DNA of 43,527 nucleotides from Lysobacterales bacterium (GTDB taxonomy: Bacteria > Pseudomonadota > Gammaproteobacteria > Xanthomonadales > SZUA-5). The notes below the pieces were generated by a model. The model did no database searches. It saw only the letters and a program-made list of their open reading frames with translations, and was not told the DNA's origin. Positions 20,239 through 28,876 of the stretch are shown here, in pieces. Each line of letters opens with the position of its first letter. Positions within the stretch are counted from its first letter, which is position 1. Position numbers and translations under genes: made by a program. The stretch spans positions 1 to 43,527 of the forward strand of contig JABAQR010000040.1 of the NCBI GenBank assembly GCA_019187485.1, written 5' to 3'.

Positions 20239-21333
20239 ATGCCCGGCGCCACCCGTACCATCGCCCTGCCCTCGCCGCTGCGCCTGCACCGCGGCGGCGA
20301 GTTGCGCGCCGGCGCGATCGCCTACGAGACCTGGGGTGAACTCAGCGCCGCACGCGACAATGCGATCCTGATCGTCACCGGCATGAGCCCCAGCGCACAC
20401 GCCGCCTCCGGCCCGGAGGATCCGTCGCCGGGCTGGTGGGAACCGATGATCGGCAGCGAGCGTACCTTTGATACCGACCGCCATTTCATCGTCTGCGTGA
20501 ACTCGCTCGGCAGTTGCCGCGGCTCCAGCGGTCCGGCCTCGCCGCACCCGGACGATGGCCTGCCGTGGCGGCTGCGCTTCCCGGCGGTCAGCATCGAAGA
20601 CATCGCCGATGGCGCTGCCGCCGTGGTCGGCGCGCTCGGCATCGAGCGCCTGCGCGCGGTGGTCGGGCCGAGCATGGGTGGCATGACCGCCCAGGCGATG
20701 GCCCTGCGTCATCCACAGCTCTGCCCCAACCTGATTGTGATGTCCTGCGCTGCTCGTTCGAGCGCCTTTGCGATCGCACTGCGCTCGCTGCAGCGGCAGA
20801 TCGTGCGCGCCGATCCCGGCTACGCGAACGGTCAGTACGCGCATGCGATCGACGTCGCCACCGGCATGGGCCTGGCGCGCAAGCTCGGCGTGGCCACCTA
20901 CCGCTCGCCGCAGGAATGGCGCGAGCGCTTCGGCCGCGGGCGGCTTGCGGAGCGCAACGACGCCGATCCCTTCGCCAGCGAGTTCCAGATCGAGTCCTAC
21001 CTCGATTCGCACGCGCGCCGCTGGGCCGGCAGCTTCGACCCGCTCTGCTACTTGTACCTGTCGCGCGCGATGGACTGGTTCGATCTGTCCGATTACGGCG
21101 GCAGCGTCGAAGCGGCGTGCCGGCAAATGGCGGTCGAACGCGCACTCGTGATCGGCGTCGCCACCGACATCCTGTTCCCGGCGGAACAGCAGGAGGAAAT
21201 CGCCGAATCGCTGCGCGCAGCCGGCGCCGATGTCGACTACCAGGCACTGCCCTCGATCCAGGGCCACGACGCCTTCCTGGTGGACATCCCGCGCTTCGCG
21301 CCGGTGATTTCGCGGTTCCTGGAGCGCTTGTAG
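20239..21333 (+). CDS. metX: MetX-family O-acyltransferase (serine/homoserine O-succinyltransferase type)
   Basis: This 364-residue alpha/beta hydrolase-fold acyltransferase has nucleophile Ser145 (VVGPSMGGMTAQ), Asp310 (GVATDILFP) and His343 (QGHDAFLVD). MetX proteins acylate homoserine in methionine synthesis; a Xanthomonas/Lysobacter subgroup is known to act as L-serine O-succinyltransferase in cysteine synthesis. The body of this protein (GWWEPMIG, VNSLGSCRGSSGPASPHP, YLYLSRAMDWFDLSDYG) looks to me like that subgroup. The exact substrate is inferred from remembered similarity only. It is separated from the GNAT gene by 215 bp and a putative promoter. It converges with the next gene 11 bp after the stop. 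Confidence 0.88.
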   Translation: MPGATRTIALPSPLRLHRGGELRAGAIAYETWGELSAARDNAILIVTGMSPSAHAASGPEDPSPGWWEPMIGSERTFDTDRHFIVCVNSLGSCRGSSGPASPHPDDGLPWRLRFPAVSIEDIADGAAAVVGALGIERLRAVVGPSMGGMTAQAMALRHPQLCPNLIVMSCAARSSAFAIALRSLQRQIVRADPGYANGQYAHAIDVATGMGLARKLGVATYRSPQEWRERFGRGRLAERNDADPFASEFQIESYLDSHARRWAGSFDPLCYLYLSRAMDWFDLSDYGGSVEAACRQMAVERALVIGVATDILFPAEQQEEIAESLRAAGADVDYQALPSIQGHDAFLVDIPRFAPVISRFLERL

Positions 21334-21344
21334 GCGCGGCGCTC

Positions 21345-21632
21345 CTACGCGCGCTTGCCACGGAGCAAGCGCCACACGTCCCGGACCAGGAACACCAGCC
21401 CGCCGAGGGCCAGCAGCGCCGGCACGCCGGTAAAAAAGGTCAGCAACATCACGCTGAGCGCGAGGTTGGCCCATTCCCGGGATTGCGGGTCATTGCAGAT
21501 CACGGCGCCGGTGTGGATCACCGGGCACGCACCGCCGAGCAGCAGCTGAATGGTGACGAGCGCGCCGACGACGATCACCAGGCTCGGATAGCAGAGCACC
21601 CGCGCGAGGATGCCGAAGGCCTTTTTCCACAC
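21345..21632 (-). CDS. Small two-helix membrane protein
   Basis: This encodes 95 residues with two membrane segments (about 15-34 and 57-84). The loop between them has two cysteines (GGACPVIHTGAVICND), and the C-terminus is basic. No family is recognised. It starts 3 nt after the stop of the FimX-like gene on the same strand, so it is almost certainly co-transcribed with it. The two loop cysteines could form a disulfide if the loop is periplasmic. Confidence 0.7.
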   Translation of the reverse strand: MWKKAFGILARVLCYPSLVIVVGALVTIQLLLGGACPVIHTGAVICNDPQSREWANLALSVMLLTFFTGVPALLALGGLVFLVRDVWRLLRGKRA

Positions 21633-21635
21633 GAC

Positions 21636-24113
21636 TCAGGCCTCCGAGAGCGCTTCGAAGTCGATCTCGTCGAGGCGCGTGGGCTCGCCGAACAGATGAC
21701 CCTGGACGTAATCGACCCTGGCTGCGCGCAGCCAGGTGAGCGCCTTCGGCGAATCCACGCGTTCGGCGATCACCTTGAGCTTCAGCGCGTGCGCCATCTG
21801 GGTGAGCGACAACGCCATCGCACGATCCACCTCGCTGCCCTGGCGCTCGGCGACGAATTCTCCGCTGACCTTGACCAGATCCACCGGCAACCACTTCAAG
21901 TGCGAAAGCGAGTTGTGGCCGGCGCCGAAATCGTCCAGCGCGAAGCGGCAGCCGATCCGCTTCAGTTGCAGGATGAAACGTCGCACCTGATGCATCTGGT
22001 TAATCTCGCCGGTTTCGGAGATTTCGAAGATGAAACGCTCCGGGCGCACGCGGTGGCTGTGGAAGGTGTTCTCGATGTGACCCAGGGCTTCGGCATCCTG
22101 CAGGGTCTGGTTCGACAGGTTGATCGCGAAGGAGACCGCCAGGTCGTCCGGCACGCGCACGGCGATGCGTACCGCACGAGCGAGCACCCACAGATCGATT
22201 TTCGGCATCAGGTTGGCGCGTTCGGCGAGCGGCACGAACACGCTTGGGCTGACCCACTGGCCGTCGCGGTTGACCATCCGGATCAACACCTCGTAGGCCT
22301 GCTCGGGATGCTCGCCGCGCACGCGCCACTGACCGGCGTGCTCGTGCAGGCCGCGCACCGGCAGAATCGGATGGCCGAGCAGGATCATCCGATCCTCGTT
22401 CATCGCCTCGCGGATGCGCTGCGCCCAGCCCGCCTCCAGCTCGCGCGCCACCCGCGAATCGCTCTCCACGACGAAAATCTGGGTCTGGTTCTGGCCACGC
22501 CGCTTGGCCTGCGCGCAGGCGTGGCGCGCGTTCTCGAGCACGTATTCGGCCGAGGGCGAATCGCGGCTGACGATGGCCACCCCCACGGATACGCTGACCG
22601 CCAGAGCGCGCCCGGCGTGATCGGTGTAGCTGACCTCGCGCAGCATCTCGCGCAGGCTGTCGGCGAGCGTGTACAGATGTTCCAACTGCACGTTCTCCAG
22701 GCGTAGTGCGAACTGGTCGTGCTCCAGCCGCGCGAGGCCGTCGTGGTCGCGCAAGCGCGCCTGCAAGCGCTGCCCGACCTCGACCAGCAACTGCTGACCG
22801 GCGAGCTCGCCGGCGTTCTCGAGCACCTGGGTATAGCGATCGATGTCCACGAACAACACCGCACCATAACCGCCTTCATTGCGGCGCGCCTCCACCGACT
22901 CGCCGAGACAGGCGATGAAATGGCGGCGGTTGGACAGCCCGGTGAGCTTGTCGTGGTCCAGCTCCCAGCGCACGCGCTCGACCGACTTGCGGTCGGAGAT
23001 GTCGCGGAACACCACCACCGAGCCTTCGGTCTCGCCGCCGACCAGCATCGGCACCATGTTGCACTCGACCGGCAGCACGCGCCCGTCGGCGGTGCTGAAC
23101 ACGGTCTCCAGGCGTCCGGCGACATCCTCGCGCTCGAAACGCAGCTTCAACTGGCCACCGTCCTTGCCGACCAGATCGGATTCTTCGGCGACGCCGAGCA
23201 GGCGCAGGGCGGTCGGATTGGCGAAGGTGACGACACCGGTTTCGTCGAGGCCGTAGACGCCGTCGCCGACCGATCGCAGGATGCCATCGAGGCGCCGCCG
23301 TTCAGCCTCGATGCGGCGCCGATGCTGCACCGAGCGCGCGAGCGCCTTGATGCGCGCCAGCGTCAACGTCACCACCTCGTTCTTGAACAGGCACTCGACC
23401 GCGCCGGCGTCCAGGCATTTCTGGATCACCTCTTCGCTGTAGGTGGCGGTGATCAGCGCCACCAGCGCGTTCTCGGTGGCGGGCTCGGCCTTCAGTTTGC
23501 GCACCAGCGCGTCGCCAGTGCCGTCCGGCAGGTAGTAGTCGACCACGATCAGGTCGTAGCGGCCGGCGCGCGCGCGCGCGAAGCCGTCGGCGATGCTCTC
23601 GGCGAGGTCGACCTGCAGGCCCTGCTGGGTCAGCAACTGGTGGTAGGTGCGGCGCACGCTGACCGAGTCGTCCACCAGCAGCAGGCGCATCGGGCTTTGC
23701 GGTGTGACCCGCTCGGGCGGCGTGCTGAACAGCAGGCTCGGCGAGAGTTCGCTGATCGCCCCCGGCACCTGCCAGAACTGGCTCCAGAGCAGGCGCATCG
23801 AGCCGCCGCGGCGCTCCAGCCAGGCGTCCAGGCGGGGCAGCGCGGTGTGGCTCAGGATCAGCAGCGGCAGGCTGGCGCCGGGCAGTTCGCGCACGATCTT
23901 CAGCAGCGCCTGGCATTCGGCCGGTTCGCGCTCGGGCACGCCGATCACCAGCAAGGCCGGCAACCGCGAGGCCACCACCCGCTCGCGCATCTCCTCGACC
24001 GCGTCGCCGAAACGCTCGAAGTGCCTGGCGATGCCGACACCGGCCGTCTCCAGCGTGCGCGCGAGCAAGTCGCACAGCGTGGCCGATCGTTCGACGACCA
24101 GGATCTCGGGCAT
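21636..24113 (-). CDS. FimX-like REC-REC-PAS-GGDEF-EAL protein, degenerate motifs
   Basis: This is a soluble protein of 825 residues. An N-terminal REC-like domain (1-130) lacks the phospho-acceptor Asp. A second REC domain (about 142-262) keeps Asp148/Asp149, Asp192 and Lys244. A PAS domain (about 270-378), a GGDEF domain (about 385-550) and an EAL domain (about 570-820) follow. The cyclase signature is EHDQF (464-468), so cyclase activity is not expected. The EAL motif is EVL (608-610); Asn of AINLS, DDFG, the Lys of VKVS and the Gln of VQGH remain, while AEGVE is AERVD. The degenerate GGDEF plus EVL pattern is that of FimX, a c-di-GMP receptor for type IV pili. Low-level PDE activity cannot be excluded. 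Confidence 0.9.
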   Translation of the reverse strand: MPEILVVERSATLCDLLARTLETAGVGIARHFERFGDAVEEMRERVVASRLPALLVIGVPEREPAECQALLKIVRELPGASLPLLILSHTALPRLDAWLERRGGSMRLLWSQFWQVPGAISELSPSLLFSTPPERVTPQSPMRLLLVDDSVSVRRTYHQLLTQQGLQVDLAESIADGFARARAGRYDLIVVDYYLPDGTGDALVRKLKAEPATENALVALITATYSEEVIQKCLDAGAVECLFKNEVVTLTLARIKALARSVQHRRRIEAERRRLDGILRSVGDGVYGLDETGVVTFANPTALRLLGVAEESDLVGKDGGQLKLRFEREDVAGRLETVFSTADGRVLPVECNMVPMLVGGETEGSVVVFRDISDRKSVERVRWELDHDKLTGLSNRRHFIACLGESVEARRNEGGYGAVLFVDIDRYTQVLENAGELAGQQLLVEVGQRLQARLRDHDGLARLEHDQFALRLENVQLEHLYTLADSLREMLREVSYTDHAGRALAVSVSVGVAIVSRDSPSAEYVLENARHACAQAKRRGQNQTQIFVVESDSRVARELEAGWAQRIREAMNEDRMILLGHPILPVRGLHEHAGQWRVRGEHPEQAYEVLIRMVNRDGQWVSPSVFVPLAERANLMPKIDLWVLARAVRIAVRVPDDLAVSFAINLSNQTLQDAEALGHIENTFHSHRVRPERFIFEISETGEINQMHQVRRFILQLKRIGCRFALDDFGAGHNSLSHLKWLPVDLVKVSGEFVAERQGSEVDRAMALSLTQMAHALKLKVIAERVDSPKALTWLRAARVDYVQGHLFGEPTRLDEIDFEALSEA

Positions 24114-24305
24114 TGCGCGTCCGGCGGCGTTGCAAAGCGCCAATGCTGCAACAGGACGGCGCCGATGAACAGGCTCGAAACCTCGCAGCGAAAGCTTCGC
24201 GGGGCGCTCCGCGGGCAACGCCGATCCGACCCGGAGCTGCCGCCAGAGCGTTTGTGGGCATCGTCCGGAGGCTCTTGCACTCGCCACGGGCCGCCCCCAT
24301 GCACT

Positions 24306-24311
24306 TAGATT
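24306..24311 (+). promoter_or_regulatory. Putative -10 box of the ABC exporter gene
   Basis: TAGATT lies 19 nt before the GTG at 24331, which would give a very short leader. No -35 is recognised. The 24114-24330 divergent gap otherwise shows nothing identifiable. Confidence 0.3.
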
Positions 24312-24330
24312 CAGTCGCCGCCTTCCGCCC

Positions 24331-26079
24331 GTGCCAGCGCCCTCCCAATCCCTGAAACCGCTGGCTGCACTGCGGCCCTACCTGCGCCCCTACCGCGGCC
24401 TGATCGCCGGTGCGCTCGGCTTCCTGCTGCTGTCCTCGGTGGCTTCGCTGACGCTGCCGGCGGCGGTCGGGCAAATGATCGACCACGGCTTCTCGACCGC
24501 CAACGCCGGCTACGTGGATCGCTATTTCGTCGCGCTGCTGGCGGTCGCCGGCGTGCTTGCGATCGGCACCGCGGCGCGCTTCTACTTCGTCACGCGCATC
24601 GGCGAACAGGTGATGGCCGATCTGCGCCGCGCGGTCTACCGGCACCTGCTGCGACTCGACCAGTCCTTCTACGAGTCCACCCGCACCGGCGAGCTGCTGA
24701 GCCGCCTGACCGCCGACACCGAGCTGATCCAGACCGTGGTCGGATCCTCGGCATCGGTGGCCCTGCGCAGCCTGGTGATGCTGGTCGGCGCACTGGTCAT
24801 GCTGGTCATCACCAGCCCCAAGCTGTCCTTGCTCATCGTGCTCGGGATTCCGCTGGTGGTGGCGCCGATCCTGATCTTCGGACGCCGCGTCGAGAAGCTC
24901 TCGCGCGAAAGCCAGGACCGCATCGCCGACTCCTCGGCGATCGCCGGCGAGACCTTGAATGCGATTCACACGGTGCAGGCGAATGTCGCCGAAGAGCGCG
25001 AGTCCGACCGTTTCGGTGATGCCGTGCTGCGCACGCTGGCGACCGCGAAAAAGCGCATCCGCATGCGCGCCACGCTGACCGCGGCGGCGATCCTGCTGAC
25101 CTTCGGCGCGGTCGTCGTGGTGCTCTGGATCGGGGCCAAGGCGGTGCTCGCCGGCACGCTGTCCGGCGGCGAGCTCGGACAGTTCGTGCTCTACGCGGTG
25201 TTCGCCGCGGGCTCGGTGGGCGCCGTCAGCGAGGTCTGGGGCGATGTGCAGCGCGCCTCGGGCGCGATGGGTCGGCTGGCCGAACTGCTGGCGCTGCGAC
25301 CCGGCATCGCCGACCCGCAGACGCCCAAGGCCGCGCCAGCGGCCTTGCGCACCGCGATCCGTTTCGAGGGGGTCGGTTTCCGCTATCCCTCGCGCCCGGA
25401 TCGCCTGGCGCTCGACGGCATCGAGCTCGAAGTGCGGGCCGGCGAGACGGTCGCGCTGGTCGGGCCTTCCGGTGCCGGCAAGAGCACGCTGTTTCAGTTG
25501 CTGCTGCGTTTTCACGACCCGTTGAGCGGCCGCGTGCTGATCGACGGTGTCGATAGCCGCGAACTGCGCGTCGCCGATCTGCGCGGCTTGTGTGCGCTGG
25601 TGCCGCAGGATCCGGTGATCTTCGGTACCTCGGCGCTCGAGAACATCCGCTACGGTCGTCCGCAGGCGAGCCGCGAGGAAGCGGTCGCCGCCGCACGCGC
25701 GGCCGAAGCGCACGACTTTCTCGAAGCGCTGCCGCAGGGCTACGACAGCTACCTCGGCGAGCGCGGCGTGCGCCTCTCCGGCGGCCAGCAGCAGCGCGTC
25801 GTGATCGCCCGCGCACTGCTGCGCGACGCCTCGATCCTGCTGCTCGACGAGGCCACCAGCGCGCTCGACGCGCACAGCGAGCGCGCCGTGCAACAGGCGC
25901 TGGAGCGGCTGATGGCGGGCCGCACCACCCTGGTCATCGCTCACCGTCTCGCCACCGTGCGCAAGGCCGACCGCATCGTCGTCCTCGACCACGGTCGTAT
26001 CGTCGCCCAGGGCCGCCACGAGGAACTGCTGGCGCAGGGCGGGTTGTATGCGGAGCTGGCGCGGCTGCAACTGGTCTGA
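24331..26079 (+). CDS. ABC exporter, fused transmembrane and ATPase domains (MsbA-like)
   Basis: This half-transporter has 582 residues. A six-helix membrane domain (about 15-310) is followed by an ATPase domain (about 335-580). Walker A (GPSGAGKST), the Q-loop (VPQDPVIF), signature LSGGQQQR, Walker B (ILLLDEAT) and the switch His (IAHRL) are all intact, so it should be an active homodimeric exporter. The sequence resembles lipid/multidrug exporters of the MsbA/LmrA group; the substrate cannot be told. The start is GTG 24331; the first helix begins soon after. It stands alone, followed by a repeat-rich gap. Confidence 0.92.
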   Translation: MPAPSQSLKPLAALRPYLRPYRGLIAGALGFLLLSSVASLTLPAAVGQMIDHGFSTANAGYVDRYFVALLAVAGVLAIGTAARFYFVTRIGEQVMADLRRAVYRHLLRLDQSFYESTRTGELLSRLTADTELIQTVVGSSASVALRSLVMLVGALVMLVITSPKLSLLIVLGIPLVVAPILIFGRRVEKLSRESQDRIADSSAIAGETLNAIHTVQANVAEERESDRFGDAVLRTLATAKKRIRMRATLTAAAILLTFGAVVVVLWIGAKAVLAGTLSGGELGQFVLYAVFAAGSVGAVSEVWGDVQRASGAMGRLAELLALRPGIADPQTPKAAPAALRTAIRFEGVGFRYPSRPDRLALDGIELEVRAGETVALVGPSGAGKSTLFQLLLRFHDPLSGRVLIDGVDSRELRVADLRGLCALVPQDPVIFGTSALENIRYGRPQASREEAVAAARAAEAHDFLEALPQGYDSYLGERGVRLSGGQQQRVVIARALLRDASILLLDEATSALDAHSERAVQQALERLMAGRTTLVIAHRLATVRKADRIVVLDHGRIVAQGRHEELLAQGGLYAELARLQLV

Positions 26080-26095
26080 GGGTTGCGTGCCGGTG

Positions 26096-26114
26096 GTCGG
26101 TTGTCGGTTGTCGG
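26096..26114 (+). repeat. 7-bp tandem repeat (GTCGGTT)
   Basis: GTCGGTT occurs at 26096-26102 and 26103-26109, followed by a partial third copy, shortly after the ABC gene stop. Confidence 0.6.
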
Positions 26115-26220
26115 CAGCAAGCGCCCGCCCGCCGCGAGACCGCCGTCGCGGCCGTGAGACTTGTTCAGAGAAACCAAGAACTGTCCCCGAGTTCCCGCTC
26201 TGGCTGCAGCGCTTGTTCAT

Positions 26221-26325
26221 GGACGCAAAGGACGCAAAGGACGCAAAGAAGGGCAAGGGCGGGCGGCCCATTCTGCTTACGCACTCCTTTGCGTCCTTTC
26301 TTTTCCCTTTGCGTCCTTTGCGTCC
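26221..26325. repeat. Tandem and inverted GGACGCAAA repeat element
   Basis: Three perfect copies of GGACGCAAA sit at 26221-26247. Three copies of the complement TTTGCGTCC sit at 26288-26296, 26308-26316 and 26317-26325. The outer 20 bp (26221-26240 and 26306-26325) are a perfect inverted repeat, so the transcript could fold into a long hairpin. The element lies in the 315-bp gap (26080-26394) between the ABC gene and the kinase gene, which converge, and is AT-richer than its surroundings. No gene is seen in this gap. Confidence 0.85.
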
Positions 26326-26394
26326 AACGCTCTTCTGTCCCGGACGGAGCAGACACGTTTCATCCCGCGTGGGTCGGGCGCCCCGGTGTGAAGC

Positions 26395-27702
26395 TCACCG
26401 CACTCCCTCGCAGCGCGGAAAGCGCACCCGCACCGTGGTTCCACGGCCCGGCTCGCTGGTGAACTCGACCGGCCAGCCGAAGCGGTCGGACAGACGCTTG
26501 ACGATCGTGAGGCCGACACCGTGACCGCCGCGGCGGCCGTGCTGGGCACGGAAGAAGGGCTGGAAGATCTGTTTCAGGTCGTCGGCCGACATGCCGACAC
26601 CCGTGTCCTCGATGCTGACCACGCCGTGCTCGACGGTGGCGCGCACGTGGCCCTGGTCGGTGTAGGCGACGGCGTTGCGGATCAGGTTGCCGATCAGCAC
26701 CGCGACCACCTTCGAGGGCGCGTGCAGGCAGAACTGTGCGCGCTCGACCAGTTCCAGCTTCACCGGCTTGTTGCCGACCAGCGATTCGGCGCGCTCGATC
26801 TCCTCGCGGACCACATCGTTGACCGCGAACTCGTCGGCCGGCAGCGCGTTGTCGGCCTCGCGCGCCATCAGCAGGAAGGCCTCGATCAGCGACTCCATCT
26901 CGCGCGCGGATTCGAGGATGCGGCGTGCATTGCGCTGTCCGTAGTCGTCCAGTTGACCATCACCGATCAGTACTTCGGCGGCCATCTTGATCACCGTCAA
27001 CGGGGTGCGCAGTTCGTGGCTGACATCGCGCGTGAACACGCGCTCACGCTCGATGAACTCGCCGATGCGCTTGGCGTAGCCGTAGATTGCTTCCGACAGC
27101 AGCAGGGTCTCGCCTTCGATCCCGGCCGGCAGACGCCCGGGCGCGAGCGCGCTGAATCCGGGGTTCTTGGGATCCCAGCCGCGCACCTCGTTGGCCAACC
27201 AGATGACCGGCGAGATCGCGCGCCGCGACAGCCGGTAGGTGAGCCAGGTCGCGAGATAGATGAACAGCAGCACCAGGGTCAGCGGGACCAGGCCGAACAA
27301 CAGTGCGAGGCGACCGATGTGCGCCTGGTCGATCACCAGGAACAGCCGTCCGGGCGTACTGTCCGAGACGTACACGAGCGAGCGACTGCCACCCTGGCGG
27401 AGCGCGTGGAAGCCGAGGTCAAGGCCGCGCAGATACAGCGGAATCACCTCGTCGGTGTCTCCCGGGCGTTGCAGAAAACCCTTCATGTTGTGCGTATCCG
27501 GCGTCGGATGCACCGGATTGCGTTCCAGCAACTGCATGAAGTGCGCGGTCTCCTCGCGCAGCGCCCGTCGGATCAGCACGTCTTCGAGGACCGCCGCCGC
27601 GGCATAGACGCCGAGCACCGTGCCGCAGGAGATCGCCGCAGCCTGCAAGACGAAAGCCAGGCCGATCTTGGCGCGCAAACCGGTTTGTCGCGAATGGGCC
27701 AT
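26395..27702 (-). CDS. Sensor histidine kinase (orphan)
   Basis: This inner-membrane two-component kinase has 435 residues. TM1 is at about 14-37, a periplasmic sensor of about 95 residues follows, and TM2 is at about 133-154. A HAMP-like linker leads to the HisKA domain with phospho-acceptor His229 (RDVSHELRTPLTVIK). The HATPase domain has the N box (NLIRNAVAYT), G1 (DTGVGM) and G2 (GHGVGLTIV). All catalytic boxes are intact. The start at 27702 places TM1 correctly. No response regulator is adjacent on either strand, so the partner lies elsewhere. The divergent neighbour encodes a DUF808 membrane protein. Confidence 0.92.
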   Translation of the reverse strand: MAHSRQTGLRAKIGLAFVLQAAAISCGTVLGVYAAAAVLEDVLIRRALREETAHFMQLLERNPVHPTPDTHNMKGFLQRPGDTDEVIPLYLRGLDLGFHALRQGGSRSLVYVSDSTPGRLFLVIDQAHIGRLALLFGLVPLTLVLLFIYLATWLTYRLSRRAISPVIWLANEVRGWDPKNPGFSALAPGRLPAGIEGETLLLSEAIYGYAKRIGEFIERERVFTRDVSHELRTPLTVIKMAAEVLIGDGQLDDYGQRNARRILESAREMESLIEAFLLMAREADNALPADEFAVNDVVREEIERAESLVGNKPVKLELVERAQFCLHAPSKVVAVLIGNLIRNAVAYTDQGHVRATVEHGVVSIEDTGVGMSADDLKQIFQPFFRAQHGRRGGHGVGLTIVKRLSDRFGWPVEFTSEPGRGTTVRVRFPRCEGVR

Positions 27703-27867
27703 GCCGATGAGTCCACGGATGTCCGGGGTAGTCTGCCGCGTCCGCGATCCGCCCGGCATCGCGCCGTGCATCCGCTCTCGAAAGATGGATCGAGCGCGCG
27801 CGGGTCGAGCGGATCCCAGCGCGGCGCCGCGATGACGAGGCCATCGCCGTTTCCCGGCCGCAATCGC

Positions 27868-27873
27868 TATGCT
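27868..27873 (+). promoter_or_regulatory. Putative -10 box of the DUF808 gene
   Basis: TATGCT lies 28 nt before the ATG at 27902. No clear -35 is seen. Confidence 0.3.
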
Positions 27874-27901
27874 GCGCGCCCTCAGGCCCACGAGCCACGC
27901 C

Positions 27902-28846
27902 ATGGCCGGTTCCAGCTTCTTCGCACTGCTCGACGACATCGCCACGCTGCTGGACGACGTCTCGGTGATGACCAAGGTGGCGGCCCAGAAGACCGCCGGC
28001 GTGCTCGGCGACGATCTCGCGCTGAACGCACAGCAAGTGGCCGGCGTCGCGGCCGACCGCGAGTTGCCGGTGGTCTGGGCGGTCGCCAAGGGCTCGCTGT
28101 GGAACAAGGCGATCCTGGTTCCGGCCGCGCTCGCGGTCAGCGCGCTGATGCCGTGGGCGGTGATCCCGCTGCTGATGATCGGCGGTTTGTTCCTGTGCTT
28201 CGAGGGCGTGGAAAAACTCGCGCACAAGTTCCTGCACAGCGCGCAGGAAGACCGTCAGCACCACAAGGAACTGATCGAGGCGATCACCGATCCGCAGGTG
28301 AACATGCTCGCCTGGGAAAAAGACAAGATCAAAGGCGCGGTGCGCACTGATTTCATCCTGTCGGCGGAGATCATCGTGATCTCGCTCGGCACCGTCGCTG
28401 CCGCGACCTTCGGCAAGCAGGTGGCGGTGCTGTGCGCGATCGCCCTGCTGATGACGGTTGGCGTCTACGGCCTGGTCGGCGGCATCGTCAAGCTGGATGA
28501 TTTCGGCCTGCACCTGCACCGCATGCAGGGTACCGGCAGGGCACTGCAGCGGCGGATCGGCGCGTTGATCCTGCGGCTGGCGCCACTGCTGATGAGGTCC
28601 CTGTCCATCCTCGGCACGGCGGCCATGTTCATGGTGGGCGGCGGCATCGTCGTGCACGGTGTGCCGGCGCTGCATCATTTTGTGGCGCACTGCGCAGCGG
28701 CGGTCGCGGCCGCCGGCAGCGTGTCGAATCTGCTCGCGACCATCGTGGTCGAGGCGGCGATCGGCATCGTCGCCGGGACGATCTGCCTGGCGCTGTTCAC
28801 TCTCGGCAAGCGCCTGTCCGGCAGGCGCGCGGCGTCCGCTCACTGA
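27902..28846 (+). CDS. DUF808 (YedI-like) membrane protein
   Basis: The protein has 314 residues and about six to eight hydrophobic helices. It opens with the family hallmark SSFFALLDDIATLLDDVSVM, followed by KTAGVLGDDLALNAQQVAG and the block PLLMIGGLFLCFEGVEKLAHK. This is the DUF808/YedI family of inner-membrane proteins; E. coli YedI is about 305 residues. The function is unknown. ATG 27902 is chosen because the family signature begins two residues later. It is monocistronic and converges with the TauE/SafE-like gene across a hairpin. Confidence 0.9.
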   Translation: MAGSSFFALLDDIATLLDDVSVMTKVAAQKTAGVLGDDLALNAQQVAGVAADRELPVVWAVAKGSLWNKAILVPAALAVSALMPWAVIPLLMIGGLFLCFEGVEKLAHKFLHSAQEDRQHHKELIEAITDPQVNMLAWEKDKIKGAVRTDFILSAEIIVISLGTVAAATFGKQVAVLCAIALLMTVGVYGLVGGIVKLDDFGLHLHRMQGTGRALQRRIGALILRLAPLLMRSLSILGTAAMFMVGGGIVVHGVPALHHFVAHCAAAVAAAGSVSNLLATIVVEAAIGIVAGTICLALFTLGKRLSGRRAASAH

Positions 28847-28851
28847 GGCTT

Positions 28852-28868
28852 GCGGGCGCAATGCCCGC
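28852..28868. terminator. Hairpin between convergent genes
   Basis: GCGGGC at 28852-28857 pairs with GCCCGC at 28863-28868 around a 5-nt loop, within the 30-bp space between the DUF808 stop and the stop of the opposing gene. A shared two-way terminator is plausible. There is no T-run. Confidence 0.4.
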
Positions 28869-28876
28869 GCATGCCG

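Noticed and set aside
21330..21348. Hairpin GTAGG/CCTAC between metX and the small membrane protein as a terminator
   Set aside because: Only 5 bp with a 9-nt loop, no T-run, and it overlaps the stop codon of one gene and the last codons of the other; too weak to call.
26221..26325. Possible CRISPR array
   Set aside because: Units are 9 bp without regular spacers, half of them are inverted, and no cas gene is present.
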